A stretch of DNA of 64,000 nucleotides, taken from assembly GCA_002049455.2 (NCBI GenBank), contig KV918776.1, forward strand, positions 62,001-126,000, written 5' to 3'. The translations under genes were made by a program, and so were the position numbers. The notes beneath the pieces are model-generated. The model worked only from the letters and a program-made list of their open reading frames with translations, made no database searches and was not told the origin of the DNA. The DNA is from Porphyra umbilicalis. Lineage: Eukaryota; Rhodophyta; Bangiophyceae; Bangiales; Bangiaceae. Positions 11,180-22,407 of this stretch are shown one piece after another. Position 1 is the stretch's first letter. The number at the start of each line of letters is the position of its first letter.

Positions 11180-12774
11180 ATCCTCGATCCGGGGGTCACC
11201 CGCATGTTGTGTCATCGTCTCGTGCTCATGTTCCCCCACGTATGCGATGAGTACTATCCGCAGTATCAGGGCGAGAGTGCCACTCACCGAGCGGGCAACT
11301 TGAGAATCGATCTTCTGGGTCGACGCAGCCCGGCATCTTTTGTACCACCGGGGTATGTGGCCTTGTCCAGTGCGATGCTTTCTCTGATTTTGATCGCTGC
11401 CCGAGTGTTCATGTGCGTGGCATGTGTGCACGTCGGTACTGGCTCTTTGGCTGATGATTTGAATAGTTGTCTGTGGCTCTTTGTGCTGGTGCTGACTGAG
11501 AACTGGTACAGGTACTTGGTGTCCCCCGACGAGAAGCAAGCCACCTTCACTGGAGAGCAGCAGCGCGGAGGGGTATGGTTCATGATGTTTATCGTCCTTG
11601 GACTATATTCACCTGGCACCAAGCCGCGGCAGTCGCCAAAGAATAAGACCAAGGGCAACCTGCTATCCCAAAAGGCGACCCAGGCCGGCTCCAAGGCGAA
11701 GCGGTCGGCGCGCTCGTACGTCGCCTCCGCCACGCCGCCGGCCTCGGCCACCACCGACGGCATCTTGCTGGGCCGTACGATTGGCGTCAGTGCGGAGGAC
11801 CACGGGCTCCATCCCGAGCAGCAGCTGGACGTCGTTTGGCGTCCCTCTTGGCGGATATTGACAAGTCGGACGATGCCGACGCGACGGCCACCGCGGCGTC
11901 AGCCGTGAGCGCCGCCGACAGTGCCATCGCGGACATCGATGACAGCTGTGCCAGCGAGGCGAGCGGCGATAGTTTCGCGAGCGCCGCACGCACCAGCGTC
12001 GGCATCGCTGAGTAGCAGCAGCAGGTGCAGCACGAGTCGCCTGTCGGGGACGAGACGACAGCCGGGGCAGCTGACACGAAGGCGGTCCGCCAGGGGCTCG
12101 CCTTCGACAAGGCGGCCTACAAGGCCGCGTTTGGCGACATGCCGTACCACGTGGCCGTGACGACGCTTTTTGTGAAGTATGCTCAGCTTGTGGCGCGGCA
12201 AACCGGGCACCGCCATTGCAAGCTGCCAATGACGGTGAACGAGGCGGAGGAGGTGGGAGCGCTGGCCAAGGAATTTGTGCTACGTTTTCAGGTCCCGATT
12301 CTTGGCAAGTGGTACTCCACCAAGATCCACAAGTTGGTCGCTCACATTGTTGAGGCCATCAAGCGGCACGGTGCCGTCATGAATGGCGACACAAGCTGTA
12401 ACGAGGCGCTGCACGTTCACGACAAACGGCGTTACTGTCGGACGAGCGGCGACGGTGACATCTTCCGTCCCCAGCTTCTGCGTGTCGGGCAAGGCGTGCT
12501 CGTGAAACGGTCGCGCCTAGCAAGTGAGGCCGAGGAGTTCGAAGGCTGGTTTGGCGACGAGGGCGCAGAGGACGTTGTGGGTGTTGGGGCGCCTGTCGGC
12601 GGCAGTAGGGTGCCTGGCGGCAGCGGCACCGTGCCTCCTTTAGCGGTCACCTCTGGTGTTGCGACCAATGCATCACCAGTTATCCCGCGCAGCGCTGACG
12701 CCGTCCCGCTCGACGCACTCTCGGAGCGCCGCGGCCTGGCGGCCGTCGACGAGGCTCTTGGAGAGCCGATGTGA
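11180..12774 (+). pseudogene. Transposase A, middle exons (broken)
   Basis: The acceptor ending TGTGTAG at 11179 continues the frame after LDPLH with ILDPGVTRMLCHRL, then FPHVCDEYYPQYQG. The segment 11340-11840 probably contains further introns I cannot place. From about 11840 an Asp, Ala and Ser rich stretch leads into a conserved block: AFGDMPYHVAVTTLF, FVLRFQVPILGKWYSTKIHKLVAHIVEAIKRHG and DTSCNEALHVHDKR, which aligns with transposase B (17.3-18.0 kb). A TAG at 12013-12015 lies in a Gln run (likely CAG to TAG). It ends in TGA at 12772-12774, beyond which the frame stays protein-like across the hAT-like insertion. Confidence 0.65.
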
Positions 12775-12789
12775 GGCTCCGCTGTACAT

Positions 12790-13542
12790 CAAAGGTTGTC
12801 AGGAAATGCATTTCGAGGCGAAATAGGATACGAATACACGCCGATGCGGTGTATCTGATTACGGATAAATTGCTTAACAAAGATCCGGATGCGGACATCT
12901 GCCTCCGAAACCGGATTATTACGTAGATTATATCCGTATCTGAGTACGATTATCGTATCTGATTTTATTCCTACAAGACCGTCAGGCCGCACAATTAGGG
13001 CGAGAGAAAGACACCATTCAAAAACTTGTTGAGTGCTAAATGGACGTCAAGTACGACTTGATATTTACATTTGATGTGTGCGCCCCAACGGGCGCGGTCC
13101 AGGCAGTTCCCCGCCGTTTTCGTAAACGGTCGCCAGATAGACCGTTCTGAAACTCGTGTCACACTTTGCTGATATCGCCAGTGGGCCGAGTCGCTTGCTT
13201 GAACTGTTTCTTCCGGGTCGGTCGGGATAGCCGCTTGTCGCTGCAACCTGCTTGCACATGAATCTCCCGATGGTCGGATTGGGAAAAGAGAGGTGGACTG
13301 CGTTAAACCGGAATTCTGTCGGCCCGAGAAGTTTCTTAATTTTCTATATCCTTGTCTCCTGCCTCTTATATCTGGAATACGGATCTGATTTAATATTGCA
13401 ATTTTTGTCGGACAGGATAGATACATCCTCTTCTTTCTTTCTCATAATGTTTTTAGAATATGCGTCCCCGGCGCGAATCCGAAGTGGATACGGATATATT
13501 GCACGGATATATTTCTCAGGGATATATCCATGACAACCCCTG
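12790..13542. mobile_element. Non-autonomous hAT-like element 2
   Basis: Ends CAAAGGTTGTCAGG and CATGACAACCCCTG are near-inverted repeats, flanked by perfect 8-bp duplications CTGTACAT (12782-12789 and 13543-13550). The interior is AT-rich with repeated GGATAT and ATATCC motifs and no transposase. The right end matches element 1, so the two belong to one family. It separates the middle and last parts of transposase A. Confidence 0.88.
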
Positions 13543-13550
13543 CTGTACAT

Positions 13551-13933
13551 GATACCAACTCGTTCAAGTTTTCTTCGCGCCTGCCGTGCTGTGGCGAGTC
13601 CAGCGGCCACCCTTTGCAGCACCTTCGGGCCACCCCTCTGTACCGCGACTACCGGGGAATGATGAGCTAGCGTACCGACTGCCAGGTGACGCAAGAGCGG
13701 TCGTACGCTATGGCGAGGCGCGTGCCATTATGCACGCCGTCGGGGGGGAGGCACGGCAGGTCATCGTGGTGGCGAAGATGAGGATTTGTGAGTCAGAGCC
13801 TGTGTGCCCACTGGTCGATGCTGGGTGCACCCGCTTTCATTGGTCCATGGCCCCTGGAGCCGATTGGCCCTCTCTACGCTGTATTTCTTTCGCAATCTGT
13901 GCCTCGTTTGCAGCACATCGTTCAAGACTTTGA
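13551..13933 (+). pseudogene. Transposase A, C-terminal part
   Basis: After removal of the hAT-like insertion the sequence resumes with NSFKFSSRL, comparable to VKFLARLECG in copy B. After a frame change it reads VVRYGEARAIMHAV, VIVVAKM, CTRFHW and WPSLRCISFAIC. These align in order with LLHYGEVRALLLYK, VAIVCNMK, CICLKWAVP and GAWSIAVVPF of copy B at 17.1-17.5 kb. The region is therefore a genuine C-terminal transposase domain. At least one indel breaks the frame. Confidence 0.6.
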
Positions 13934-15435
13934 TCAATTCACAAGGTCGCACGGCATCACTGCGACGCCTCGTACAATATGTGACAGTGCTGTGCACGGC
14001 CGCGCGGCGCGCTTCTTCGCGAACATTTTTTATCATTGGCCATAAAGCTCTGCTCTGTTCAATGCGTCTATTGACGCATCGCTTCCCGGCCTCTCCCCTT
14101 CACTCCTCCGAGCAAAGCACGGTATCAAGAAAAACCACCGGCCTGCGCGGCCGCCCGCGCACAAAGCGGCCGCGCGCGCACAGGGCCGTGCCAACAGGAC
14201 GCCTTCACTGCCGAGCCGTTTCTTGTTGCCCTGCCCCCCCCTCAAAGACGCAGCCACCTTTGGCCAATTGCCCTTTTCCAGCGACCTGGCCACCAATGCC
14301 GAGCGCCAGCGGGCGGAGGATACCACCCCAGCCGGTGCCGTTGTGGGCGACGCACCCCGACTCGGACGTCACGGCAGCCCATCTTGCGCGAGTTGGCGGG
14401 GAAGTAGCTCAGTCGCCAGAATTGCCCCGCTCGAGGCACCAGGACGACGAACGGTCTCCTCTCCGCCGCACGACTTGAGCGCCTGCGCGCAGCGACTCGT
14501 GCAAGGCACTGTCAAAGCTGCGAATTGACAAACTCACAACACTGCGCTGGACAAGCTAGGCTCAGGGCCAATGAGGTGACAGCTGGATTGCCTATTGGGC
14601 TGTAAAGGCCCTGCGGGCTCGGTGTGGGCTCGCACTGGCTCTCGGAAGCTCATTCTGGGCCACAACCTGCGTCAGCGTGCTCTGAGTTTTGGCGAGGTCC
14701 CAAGTCTGTTCATAGGGGCTTGACTGTATGCCTGTATCGCAGCGGTCGATGGGATTGGACATCCGATCCACATCCATAGCAACATCGAAACCGGTCAAAG
14801 ATGTGGCTGATGTGCATCGAGTAGAATGGATCGGGCTTCGATGCCAAGAACGTCAAAGGGGACTATTTTGCATATCATCTGATCGCACTGCTCCGATGAG
14901 GCTCCAAGAAAAGATGGCTAGTGAGAGTTTCTCATTTTCGAGTGGGCGTAACTCGGGCGGGGTCCGACAGAAGGTCAGTCTGCGTGCCGTGTCACCGCCA
15001 ACAAGCGGGTTCGGCCGCGTGCCGCGGCTCGTCAAGCCGCCTCCCTTGTCGCGCCCACGCCGCCGCTCCTACTACGCCGCTGCCACCGCGGCGGTCCGGC
15101 CGTGACCCAGCTCTTATCGCCACCTTTTTCCTACTTCCGTCACGCCGGTATTGCCGTCGCTGCTGCGCCACCACCGCCGCGACTGGCGCGCCGCGGCCGC
15201 GGCCCCACCGCCACCGCCTACCTATGGTGGCACCCACGGGCCCGCCGCTACAATGACGCTGCCGCCACCGCCAAAAAGGCCGCCGCTCCCGGGGCCACAA
15301 CGCCGTGAGCAAGTCGGCGCAGTCAAGGCGCCGGTATGGCCAAGACGGCGCCGCCACGAGCGCCGCGGCAACGCCGCAGCCGCTGTCGCGGTTACGGTCA
15401 AGCCGCTGCGCCGCGACCATCAAGCTGCCACCGCT
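13934..15435. other. Gene-free stretch
   Basis: Moderately GC-rich sequence with short, overlapping frames on both strands and no recognisable domain. 15.1-15.4 kb is GCC-rich low complexity. I see no promoter, repeat end or RNA gene I can support. Confidence 0.4.
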
Positions 15436-17011
15436 ACCATACCCGCACCGCAGGCATGATGGGCGTCGCGCAGCTTGGCGGCGCGCGACCGGGCGTCGTG
15501 CATCTGGGCGGCGCGCAGCTGGGCGGCGTGAAGCTGGACGGCGCACAACTGGGCTACGCGCATCTGGGCAACATGCATGTGCGGCCGGCCGAGGCGGTGC
15601 GGCCTGACGAGGTCAGGGCGACAAAAGCGGGGACGAGGGCGCTTCTGGCGGCGGCAATGCCGTCTGCGACGAGCGGGCCGACTGTGTCGAGTGCGACCGA
15701 GTCGACGCCGGCGGTTCGGACGGTGGTGGGCGGGGAGCCGACGAAGGCGGACGGCACTGAGTCGTTGCAGCTGACGCTGACCGGCCTGGGGCCGGCTGGC
15801 TCGACGCTGTCGGCCGTGACACCGGCGATAGACTCGGCGGCGCTGACCGGTGCGGCAACGTCGAGGGCGACGGCGAGCAGCTTCAAGCCGTCGGACGTGA
15901 CGCCGACGGACGCAGCAACATCAGGCACCACGCCGACGACCGCTGCGCCATCGGTCACCACGCCAATGGACGTGGTGCCGTCGAGCTCGAATTCTTCGGC
16001 CGCGGCGCCGTCGGGCACGACGTCAAGCTGCTCGGAGCCGCCCGGTCTCCATCCGACGACCGGCTCGACGCCGACGGGCGCGTCGCCGGCGGCGTCGGCA
16101 TTAAGCGGCGGGACCCCTGCCGACTGGACGCTGGTCGGCTCGATGCAACCGACGGGGGCGCAGACGAGTGGCGTGCAGCTGGAAGGGGTACAGCCGCCAA
16201 GAACGTGGGCGCTGGACACCAGGGGCTTTGTGTTGACCGTCGAAAAGCCGGGCGGCACGAAACTGGCGCCGCGTCGACGAGGGCGGGCGGTTCCCTGCCG
16301 TTGCGCCGGACAGCAAGACGCGTGACCCTGGCCGACGCGGCGATGACTCTGAAGACTCTGGGCGGGCCCACGTCGACAGGCGTGGTGCCGGGCGGCTGGA
16401 CGCCGAGCGGTTTGGCAGTGTCGGACGGCGCAGCGAGCGGGACGAAGCCGACGGAGGCGGCGCCGTCGGGCTCGATGGCGACGCAGGCGGCACCATCGGG
16501 CACAACAGAGTCGGAGGTAGCGCTCTCGCGCTTGGTGCCGAGCAGCTCGACGGTGGTCGGCTACAACCCGAAGACCGGTTGGACGGCGTCCAGCGTGACG
16601 GAGTCCGGCGCGACGGCGTCCGGCGTAATGTCGTCCGGCTTGACGGCGGTGGGCGGGGCATCGATGGGCCTGATGCCCGGTGGCACGTAGCTGGAGTTGC
16701 TAGCAGGGGCAGCGGGCGCGCTGACGGCGGCGCTGGGTGCTGAAGGCGCGGCGGTGCACCCGGGGGCGGCCAAGTCAGAGGAGGGGGACGAGGGAGAGGC
16801 GGCCGAAGAGGGCAAGGTCATGCCCGACACGTCAGGCGCGGCGGTGGTGGCAGCGGTGGGGTCTCGCCTGACCCCAGACGCCGCGGGCACGACGCCGACT
16901 GCGGCGGGAACGACACCGACGGCGGTGGCCTCGACGTTGTCGTCGGGAGCAGCGAGCAAGACACCAAAGCGGCCGTCGATGGGCTGCAAGAATCCGAAGC
17001 GGCGGCCGTAG
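15436..17011 (+). pseudogene. Pentapeptide-like repeat ORF, broken
   Basis: Function unknown. From about 15460 the frame encodes five-residue steps with central Leu (AQLGG, VHLGG, AQLGG, VKLDG, AQLGY, AHLGN), like the A(D/N)LXX pattern of pentapeptide-repeat proteins. After 15880 the five-residue period continues as a Thr/Pro/Ser/Ala version (DVTPT DAATS GTTPT TAAPS VTTPM). The underlying DNA has a 15-bp period. The frame used up to 16325 is replaced by another around 16205-16330, then broken by TAG at 16688-16690; it ends at 17011 after an acidic stretch. The opposite strand is also open over much of it, as expected from GC-rich 15-bp periodic DNA, so coding is likely but not proven. Confidence 0.45.
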
Positions 17012-17135
17012 GCGGCAGGCAAGCAGCTGGCAATGTTGGCGGTGGGCGCGACGCCGACGGTGGGCGACGAGCCGACCGCCGTTCTGAAAGCACAACGTTG
17101 TGACAACATTCATTAAAGCAGAAGTTCGTTTAAAC

Positions 17136-18047
17136 TCAGTCCCACGGAAAAAATGCATTCTCATAGTATCGCATCGCCCTCCTCTTCCCGACCGAGGCAT
17201 CATATCTGGCCGGCATTGTCTTCACCGTCCGACGCAGCGACAGCTCAGAAACGTCCGGGGCTACGTGTACAACCCGTTGCACACCAGCAAATGGAACCAC
17301 CGCAATCGACCACGCACCACTCCCAGATGCTGGCACGGCCCATTTGAGGCAAATGCACTGGCGCTACGCCAGAGAACACGTCTTGTCTGCGTCAACTGTC
17401 TTCATATTGCACACAATTGCCACGTCCTCTGCCTTGTAGAGCAGCAACGCCCGAACCTCCCCGTAGTGGAGGAGCGCCTTGGCGACGCCACCCGCGTGCA
17501 TGGCGGCCTCTCCCGCGACGGTGTAGGTAACCGCATCGAACCAGGCGCCCTTGCGACGGTAGTTGACAGACGATCGTAGATTCTGGCGAATTCGCGTGCC
17601 GCACTCAAGCCGCGCCAAGAACTTTACCTCTTCCAGCACCGCCACCTTGTCGTTGGGGTCGAGGCCGAGCACCAAGGTGAGGCGGCCAAGGCCAGGATGC
17701 TGCGCTATCGCGCCGACGATGAGGCTCGGCACCTTGTGCATCGAGCGCTTCGTCATTGAAGTCAGCTGGCCACCGCGCGCAAGAGAGCGGCGGATGCGGC
17801 GGAATGTATCAGCGTGAATGGTCTCATCGTCCATATTGTCGAGGCGTGCCAGCATTGCCTGGGTGCCTTGGAGCTGCCGGGCGATCTGGGCAATAAACGT
17901 CTTGATGATTCTGTTGGTGTGACAATGAAACAGCTTGTCATTCTTGTGCTGCGCTTCATTGCTGCTTGTGTTCCCGTGGCATAGGAGTCCGTGCATGAGG
18001 ATGGCGTCCAGCATGTGCCGGAGCAACTTGTGGACCCTTGGCGTGTT
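17136..18047 (-). pseudogene. Transposase B (Plavaka/KDZ-like), C-terminal part
   Basis: Reads leftward from the Copia-A1 insertion: NTPRVHKLLRHMLDAI, GNTSSNEAQHKNDKLF, RLDNMDDETIHADTFRRIRRSL, EVKFLARLECGTRIRQNL, KALLHYGEVRALLL and CICLKWAVP. It aligns with transposase A at 12.3-13.9 kb (KIHKLVAHIVEAI, GDTSCNEALHVHDKR and others). TAG at 17364-17366 interrupts the frame; it ends at a TGA near 17136. The rest of the gene is on the far side of Copia-A1 at 22408-22712. It is better preserved than copy A in this domain. Confidence 0.7.
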
Positions 18048-18052
18048 GATAT

Positions 18053-18470
18053 TGTTGAATCGCAGTGGGGATAGGGGTTGGGGGACCACGGTGAAGTGGT
18101 TGAGTGGCTTGAGCTTGTGTGTGTGTGTGCGAACGTGCTTTGTTGGTTGTCCTAAGGATCGCTCGCCTCTCCCAACCGAGAGCACCTCTCAAATAGTCCC
18201 CACCGGCCCAAGTGCTCCCCCCTCTCGCGCCCGCACCGACGCCCACGCCCGCGCACCAAATCGAATCACTCACCAAATCAAAAGCCACAAGAACGAAACG
18301 AAGATCAAACCCAAAACATGCCAAAAGTAACGCCCCAAGATGACCCAACACAAATGTGTGCAACTTGACCACGTCTTGCAAATGTACCATGTGCGGTGCC
18401 ATAAGGGTCACCGACCACCGTCCAACCGCTAACCGCCAGTGGAGTCGGCGACGAGCATTACAGTCCAACA
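18053..18470 (-). repeat. 3' LTR of Copia-A1
   Basis: 418 bp with TG...CA ends. It pairs with 21969-22402 apart from substitutions and a 16-bp duplication there. A purine-rich tract (AGCGAGGAGGAG) lies just inside, the usual polypurine primer position. It contains a (GT)n run near 18117-18128. Confidence 0.9.
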
Positions 18471-18505
18471 CTCCTCCTCGCTTGTTGCCGCGGCGGTTCT
18501 TGTTA

Positions 18506-20092
18506 TCAGCAAAGCCCCATGGCGTCGACATGCTTGTCGTGCTTGGTCTTGCAGAGCTCCTTAGTCATCGGGTCCGCCACCATGTCGTCCTTTGCACAAG
18601 GCTCCAATGTCACCTTGTACGTCGTGATGGCCTCGCGCACGAAGTGGTAGCGAAGGTCGATGTGCTTCGTGCGCTTGTGACCCATGGGGTTCTTGGAGAA
18701 GTCAATGCAACCGCTGTTGTCGACCTTGATAATGATCGGTCCGCCCGAGCTGGCTGTCCGCAGATCTTGAGTTGCCACGCTTTGCACGAGCTTGTTGAGC
18801 CAAACAGCTTCCTTGCTGGCCTCACATAGAGCCATGTACTCGGCTTCCATCGTCGACAGCGCCACCGTCTTCTGCAACTTAAAACCCCAGCCGACGGCTG
18901 CTCCGCCAAAGAGCAAGGTCAAGCCCATCGTAGAACGTCGCGACTCGTGGTCACCCGCCCATTCGGCATCACTAAAGCCTTGTAGAACACAGGAAGATTT
19001 GTTGTCGAATACCAGCCCATTGTCCATCGAACCCTTGACGTACCGTAGAACGCGCTCGATAGCCGCCCAATGCTCCTTGCCGTAGCAAAAAACAAACAGA
19101 CTCAGCTTCCCGATAGCGAAGGCGAGAACAGGAAGCGTCGCGACAATCAAGAACATAAGAATGTTGACGGCTTCGCGGTAGGGCAGCGCGTCGTCGCTCT
19201 TGTCGGCCTTGACCAGCTGCAGGCCCACCCCCAGCGGCGTTCCGATCGGGTTGCACTCCGCCATCCCGAACTTCTCCAGCACATGCGCCGCGTACTTGCC
19301 CTGCGACAGCTTCAGGGTGCCCAACGCCTTGTCACGCCTAATCTCTAGCCCGAGGATGACCTTCGCCTCGCCCAGGTCCTTCATCTCAAAACGCTTGTGC
19401 AGAGCGTCCTTAGTCTTGTAGATCGCCCCCAGGCTTGATGCCACCAACAGGAGATCGTCGACGTACACAAGGACGATGATGATTTCGCCGTCATCCATAA
19501 TGAGGTAGAGGCATGCATCCGGGTCAATGTTGTCAAACCCCTGCGACTTGAGGAAGTCGTAGAGCTTGGCGTACCACATCTTGGGAGCTTGCTTCAGCCC
19601 ATATAGCGCTTGGAGGAGGCGACACACCTTGTCAGGATACGTTGGATCGACATAGCCGTCTGGCTGCTCCATGTAGACCTCTTCGTCAAGGTCGCCGTTG
19701 AGGAAGGCCGTCTTGACGTCCATCTGATGTAGCACCCACCAGTTCGCCGTCGTCAGCGCCAGGATGCATCGGATGGTAGTGAACTTGGCCACCGGCGCGA
19801 ACTTCTCGTTGTAGTCGAGCCCCTTGATCTGCCTATTCCCCATGAAGCAAAGGCGCGCATTGTGCCTCGTCGAGTTGTTCCCGTCCTTGTCAACCTCGTT
19901 CTTGACCTTTTACACGCACTTGCCCTTCAGCACGCGTCGACTGGCCGGGCGATCCGTCAAGCGCCAAGTCTTGTTCTTGCGGATGGCCTCCATCTCCTCG
20001 TCCATGTCAATCTGCCACTCAGCCGATTCCTGCCCTTGAACGGCTTGCACGTAGGTCCTGGGCGCCTCGTGAGCAACCAGGCTCACCGGACG
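18506..20092 (-). pseudogene. Copia-A1 reverse transcriptase-RNase H
   Basis: Starts at the deletion junction with WRPVSLVAHEAP; one TAA at 19910-19912 interrupts KCV/KVKNEVD (copy A3 has His there). Then an intact frame of 445 codons carries RT (NRQIKGLDYNEKFAPVAKF, MDVKTAFLNGDL, YVDDLLLVAS) and RNase H (FSDAEWAGD, LSTMEAEYMALCEAS, KVDNSGCID). It ends MGLC then TGA TAA. It lies in a different frame from the Gag part because of the deletion. Confidence 0.88.
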
Positions 20093-21807
20093 CCAGTGTC
20101 GGGCACCGTGGTCTGGTGCGTCGTGCCGTTCTCATCGTAAAGAGCCTTGAATGCGTTCGACGCAAACTCGCCGCCATTGTCGGAGCGTAGGTTCTCGATC
20201 TTGGTTCCCGTATGCAGATGGGCCATTTTCAGCCACTTATTGTTCTCAGAGAGCAGATCGCTCTTCTTCTGCAGGAAAACAACGTCTGTCCAGCGGGAGA
20301 AGTCGTCAGTGAAGGTGCCAAAGTAGAGCGCATCGGCACGCGACGGCTCCGACATTGGCCCGCCCAGGTCCGAGTGCACGAGCTTCAGGCGCTTGCTCTC
20401 TCGACCTCCTCCTGCACTAGGCATAGGCGTCGAAGCCGCATTCCGATACACGCACGGCTCGCAGACGTCTTTGACCGCCATGGAAGAGCACTTGAGTCCA
20501 TCGATGTCCTTGTTCTTGATCATCCCCTTAACGCCAGCAACGTTGACGTGCCCAAGGCGCTCATGCCAGAGCTGAAGAGAGGCCACCGCAGCAATATCCG
20601 ACAGTAAGGCCATGTACAGGTAGTAGAGCCCGTTCTCACGAGTGCCGCACGCAGCAATTTTCTCGTTCATCTTGATGATCGTCTTACCGCCCTTGAATGA
20701 CACTTCCGCCCCACGCTCCTCCATCATGCCGACCGACATGAGGTTGAAGCCCATTGTAGGAACATGAAGTACCTTGTCCAACTTGATCTTGCGCGTCTTG
20801 CCGTGAACGATGACATTGAGCACGACGGTTCCGCCGCCCGCCGTGGCTATGGACTCCTTGTCACCCATCGTGACGCTCCGTCCCGTGGTCGTATGGTAGT
20901 CGTCAAAGCACCCGCGCATCCAGCACATGTGTGCAGACGCCGCAGAGTCCACAAGCCACGACTTGGAGATGTCATCGGTGTCAGCTGCATTGCCGACCAG
21001 ACAGATGGCGTCGTCGCTGTCGCTACCATCGTCAGCCGCAATCGGGGCCACCCTGTCCTGTCTCTGCTTCTTTGCCTTGAGCTCTGGGCAATCGCGAGAG
21101 ATGTGCCCGAACGTATGGCAGTAGTAGCACTCGATCTTAGAGTTGTCACCACGGCGGCCTTGACCTCGATAGTTGGCGCCGACGAGTGCCATGTTGCCAA
21201 TGCGCTTCGTCGCCGGTGACTTGTCCGCCTGCCGCCGCTCCTCCTGAAGCAAGCGGCTCTTGACAGAGTCGAGGCTTAGCTCGTCCTCGCCCTTGGCGTC
21301 GAGAGCCACTCGCAGGTTCTCGTACTTGGACGTCAGCCCGGTGAGGACGCTCTTGGCAACGTCCATCTCCGTCACCTCGCCGCCCATGGCCTTGAGGTTC
21401 TCGCCGAGGTTGCGCACGCGGTTGATGTAGCCCAGCATGCCCTTGCCGACTGTCATTTCGATGGTGTAGAACTCGCGTCGCGCCTTTATCTTGTTTATCA
21501 AACTCTTGCACTGGAGGACACCTTCCAGCGTCGACCACATTTCCGCCGTCGTCTTGCAGCCCGACACGTGCTCGAGCTGGTCAGACCCAAGCGTGAGCCC
21601 GATGATGGCGCTCGCCTTCGTGTCTCGACGCTTCCACACAGCCAACTGACGGTCTTCCGCGTCCGTCGGCTTGCCGTCTTCGTCAAGCAAATCGTCCAGG
21701 TCGCGCAGCGCGACGACCATCTGAATGCGCTGACGCCACTCGTGAAACTTCGTCGCCGTCAACTTGTCGATCTTGATGCCGCCCATGCCGGCAGCGCCTC
21801 CGTCCAT
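20083..21807 (-). CDS. Copia-A1 Gag-protease-integrase N-terminal part
   Basis: ATG at 21807 starts MDGGAAGMGGIKID. Residues ~10-200 are a UBN2-type Copia Gag. A CCHC zinc knuckle C-X2-C-X4-H-X4-C (CYYCHTFGHISRDC) lies at ~230. The protease motif WLVDSAASAHM follows at ~285, then the integrase zinc-binding HHCC region (LWHERLGHV...CEPC) and core with the first two catalytic acids (HSDLGG, RSDNGGEF). The frame ends shortly after HQTTVPD, at the junction of a deletion that removed the third catalytic residue and the integrase tail. It is 574 codons without a stop, the best preserved Gag here. Confidence 0.88.
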   Translation of the reverse strand: MDGGAAGMGGIKIDKLTATKFHEWRQRIQMVVALRDLDDLLDEDGKPTDAEDRQLAVWKRRDTKASAIIGLTLGSDQLEHVSGCKTTAEMWSTLEGVLQCKSLINKIKARREFYTIEMTVGKGMLGYINRVRNLGENLKAMGGEVTEMDVAKSVLTGLTSKYENLRVALDAKGEDELSLDSVKSRLLQEERRQADKSPATKRIGNMALVGANYRGQGRRGDNSKIECYYCHTFGHISRDCPELKAKKQRQDRVAPIAADDGSDSDDAICLVGNAADTDDISKSWLVDSAASAHMCWMRGCFDDYHTTTGRSVTMGDKESIATAGGGTVVLNVIVHGKTRKIKLDKVLHVPTMGFNLMSVGMMEERGAEVSFKGGKTIIKMNEKIAACGTRENGLYYLYMALLSDIAAVASLQLWHERLGHVNVAGVKGMIKNKDIDGLKCSSMAVKDVCEPCVYRNAASTPMPSAGGGRESKRLKLVHSDLGGPMSEPSRADALYFGTFTDDFSRWTDVVFLQKKSDLLSENNKWLKMAHLHTGTKIENLRSDNGGEFASNAFKALYDENGTTHQTTVPDTGVR

Positions 21808-21968
21808 GATGTTTTCTTTCCGTAGCGCCCGACCTTGCCAAGCCTTGCGCCTTGACCGTCACGTCCTTGAACCACCTTGACCTCGTCTTCTTCGCACTTG
21901 CCGCGACCGCCGCTACACCCGCTGGCACACCTTGCTCTTGTCACAGCCCCGGCTCTGGCCCCATAACC

Positions 21969-22402
21969 TGTTGATTCTCAGTGGGTATAGGGGTTGGGGG
22001 ACCGCGGTGAAGTGGTTGAGTGGCTTGAGCTTGTGTGTGTGTGTGCGAACGTGCTTTGTTGGTTGTCCTCAGGTTTCCCGCCTCTCCCAACCGAGAGCAC
22101 CTCTCAAATAGTCCCCACCGGCCCAAGTGCTCCCCCCTCTCGCGCCCACACCGACACCCACGCCCTCGCACCAAATCGAATCACTCACCAAATCAAAAGC
22201 CACTGGAGCAAAGCGAAGATCAAATCCAAAACATGATCAAATCCAAAACATGCCAAAAGTAACGCCCCAAGATGACCCAACACAAATGTGTGCAACTTGA
22301 CCACGTCTTGCAAATGTACCATGTGCGGTGCCATAAGGGTCACCGACCATCGTCCAACCACTAACCGCCAGTGGAGTCGACGACGAGCATCACAGTCCAA
22401 CA
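21969..22402 (-). repeat. 5' LTR of Copia-A1
   Basis: 434 bp; the 16-bp excess over the other LTR is a tandem duplication (ATCAAATCCAAAACATG) at ~22217-22250. Several substitutions separate the two LTRs (for example near both starts), so the insertion is not brand new. Confidence 0.9.
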
Positions 22403-22407
22403 GATAT

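Larger units (their letters stand above)
18053..22402 (-). mobile_element. Copia-A1 LTR retrotransposon
   Basis: Complete from LTR to LTR with a perfect 5-bp target duplication GATAT (18048-18052 and 22403-22407). LTRs start TGTTGA and end CCAACA. A primer-binding site close to the initiator-Met tRNA anticodon arm follows the 5' LTR (GGTTATGGGGCCAG, minus strand, ~21955-21968). Coding order is Gag, protease, integrase, RT, RNase H, the Copia order. About 640 bp of integrase is deleted, so this copy is non-autonomous. Confidence 0.93.
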
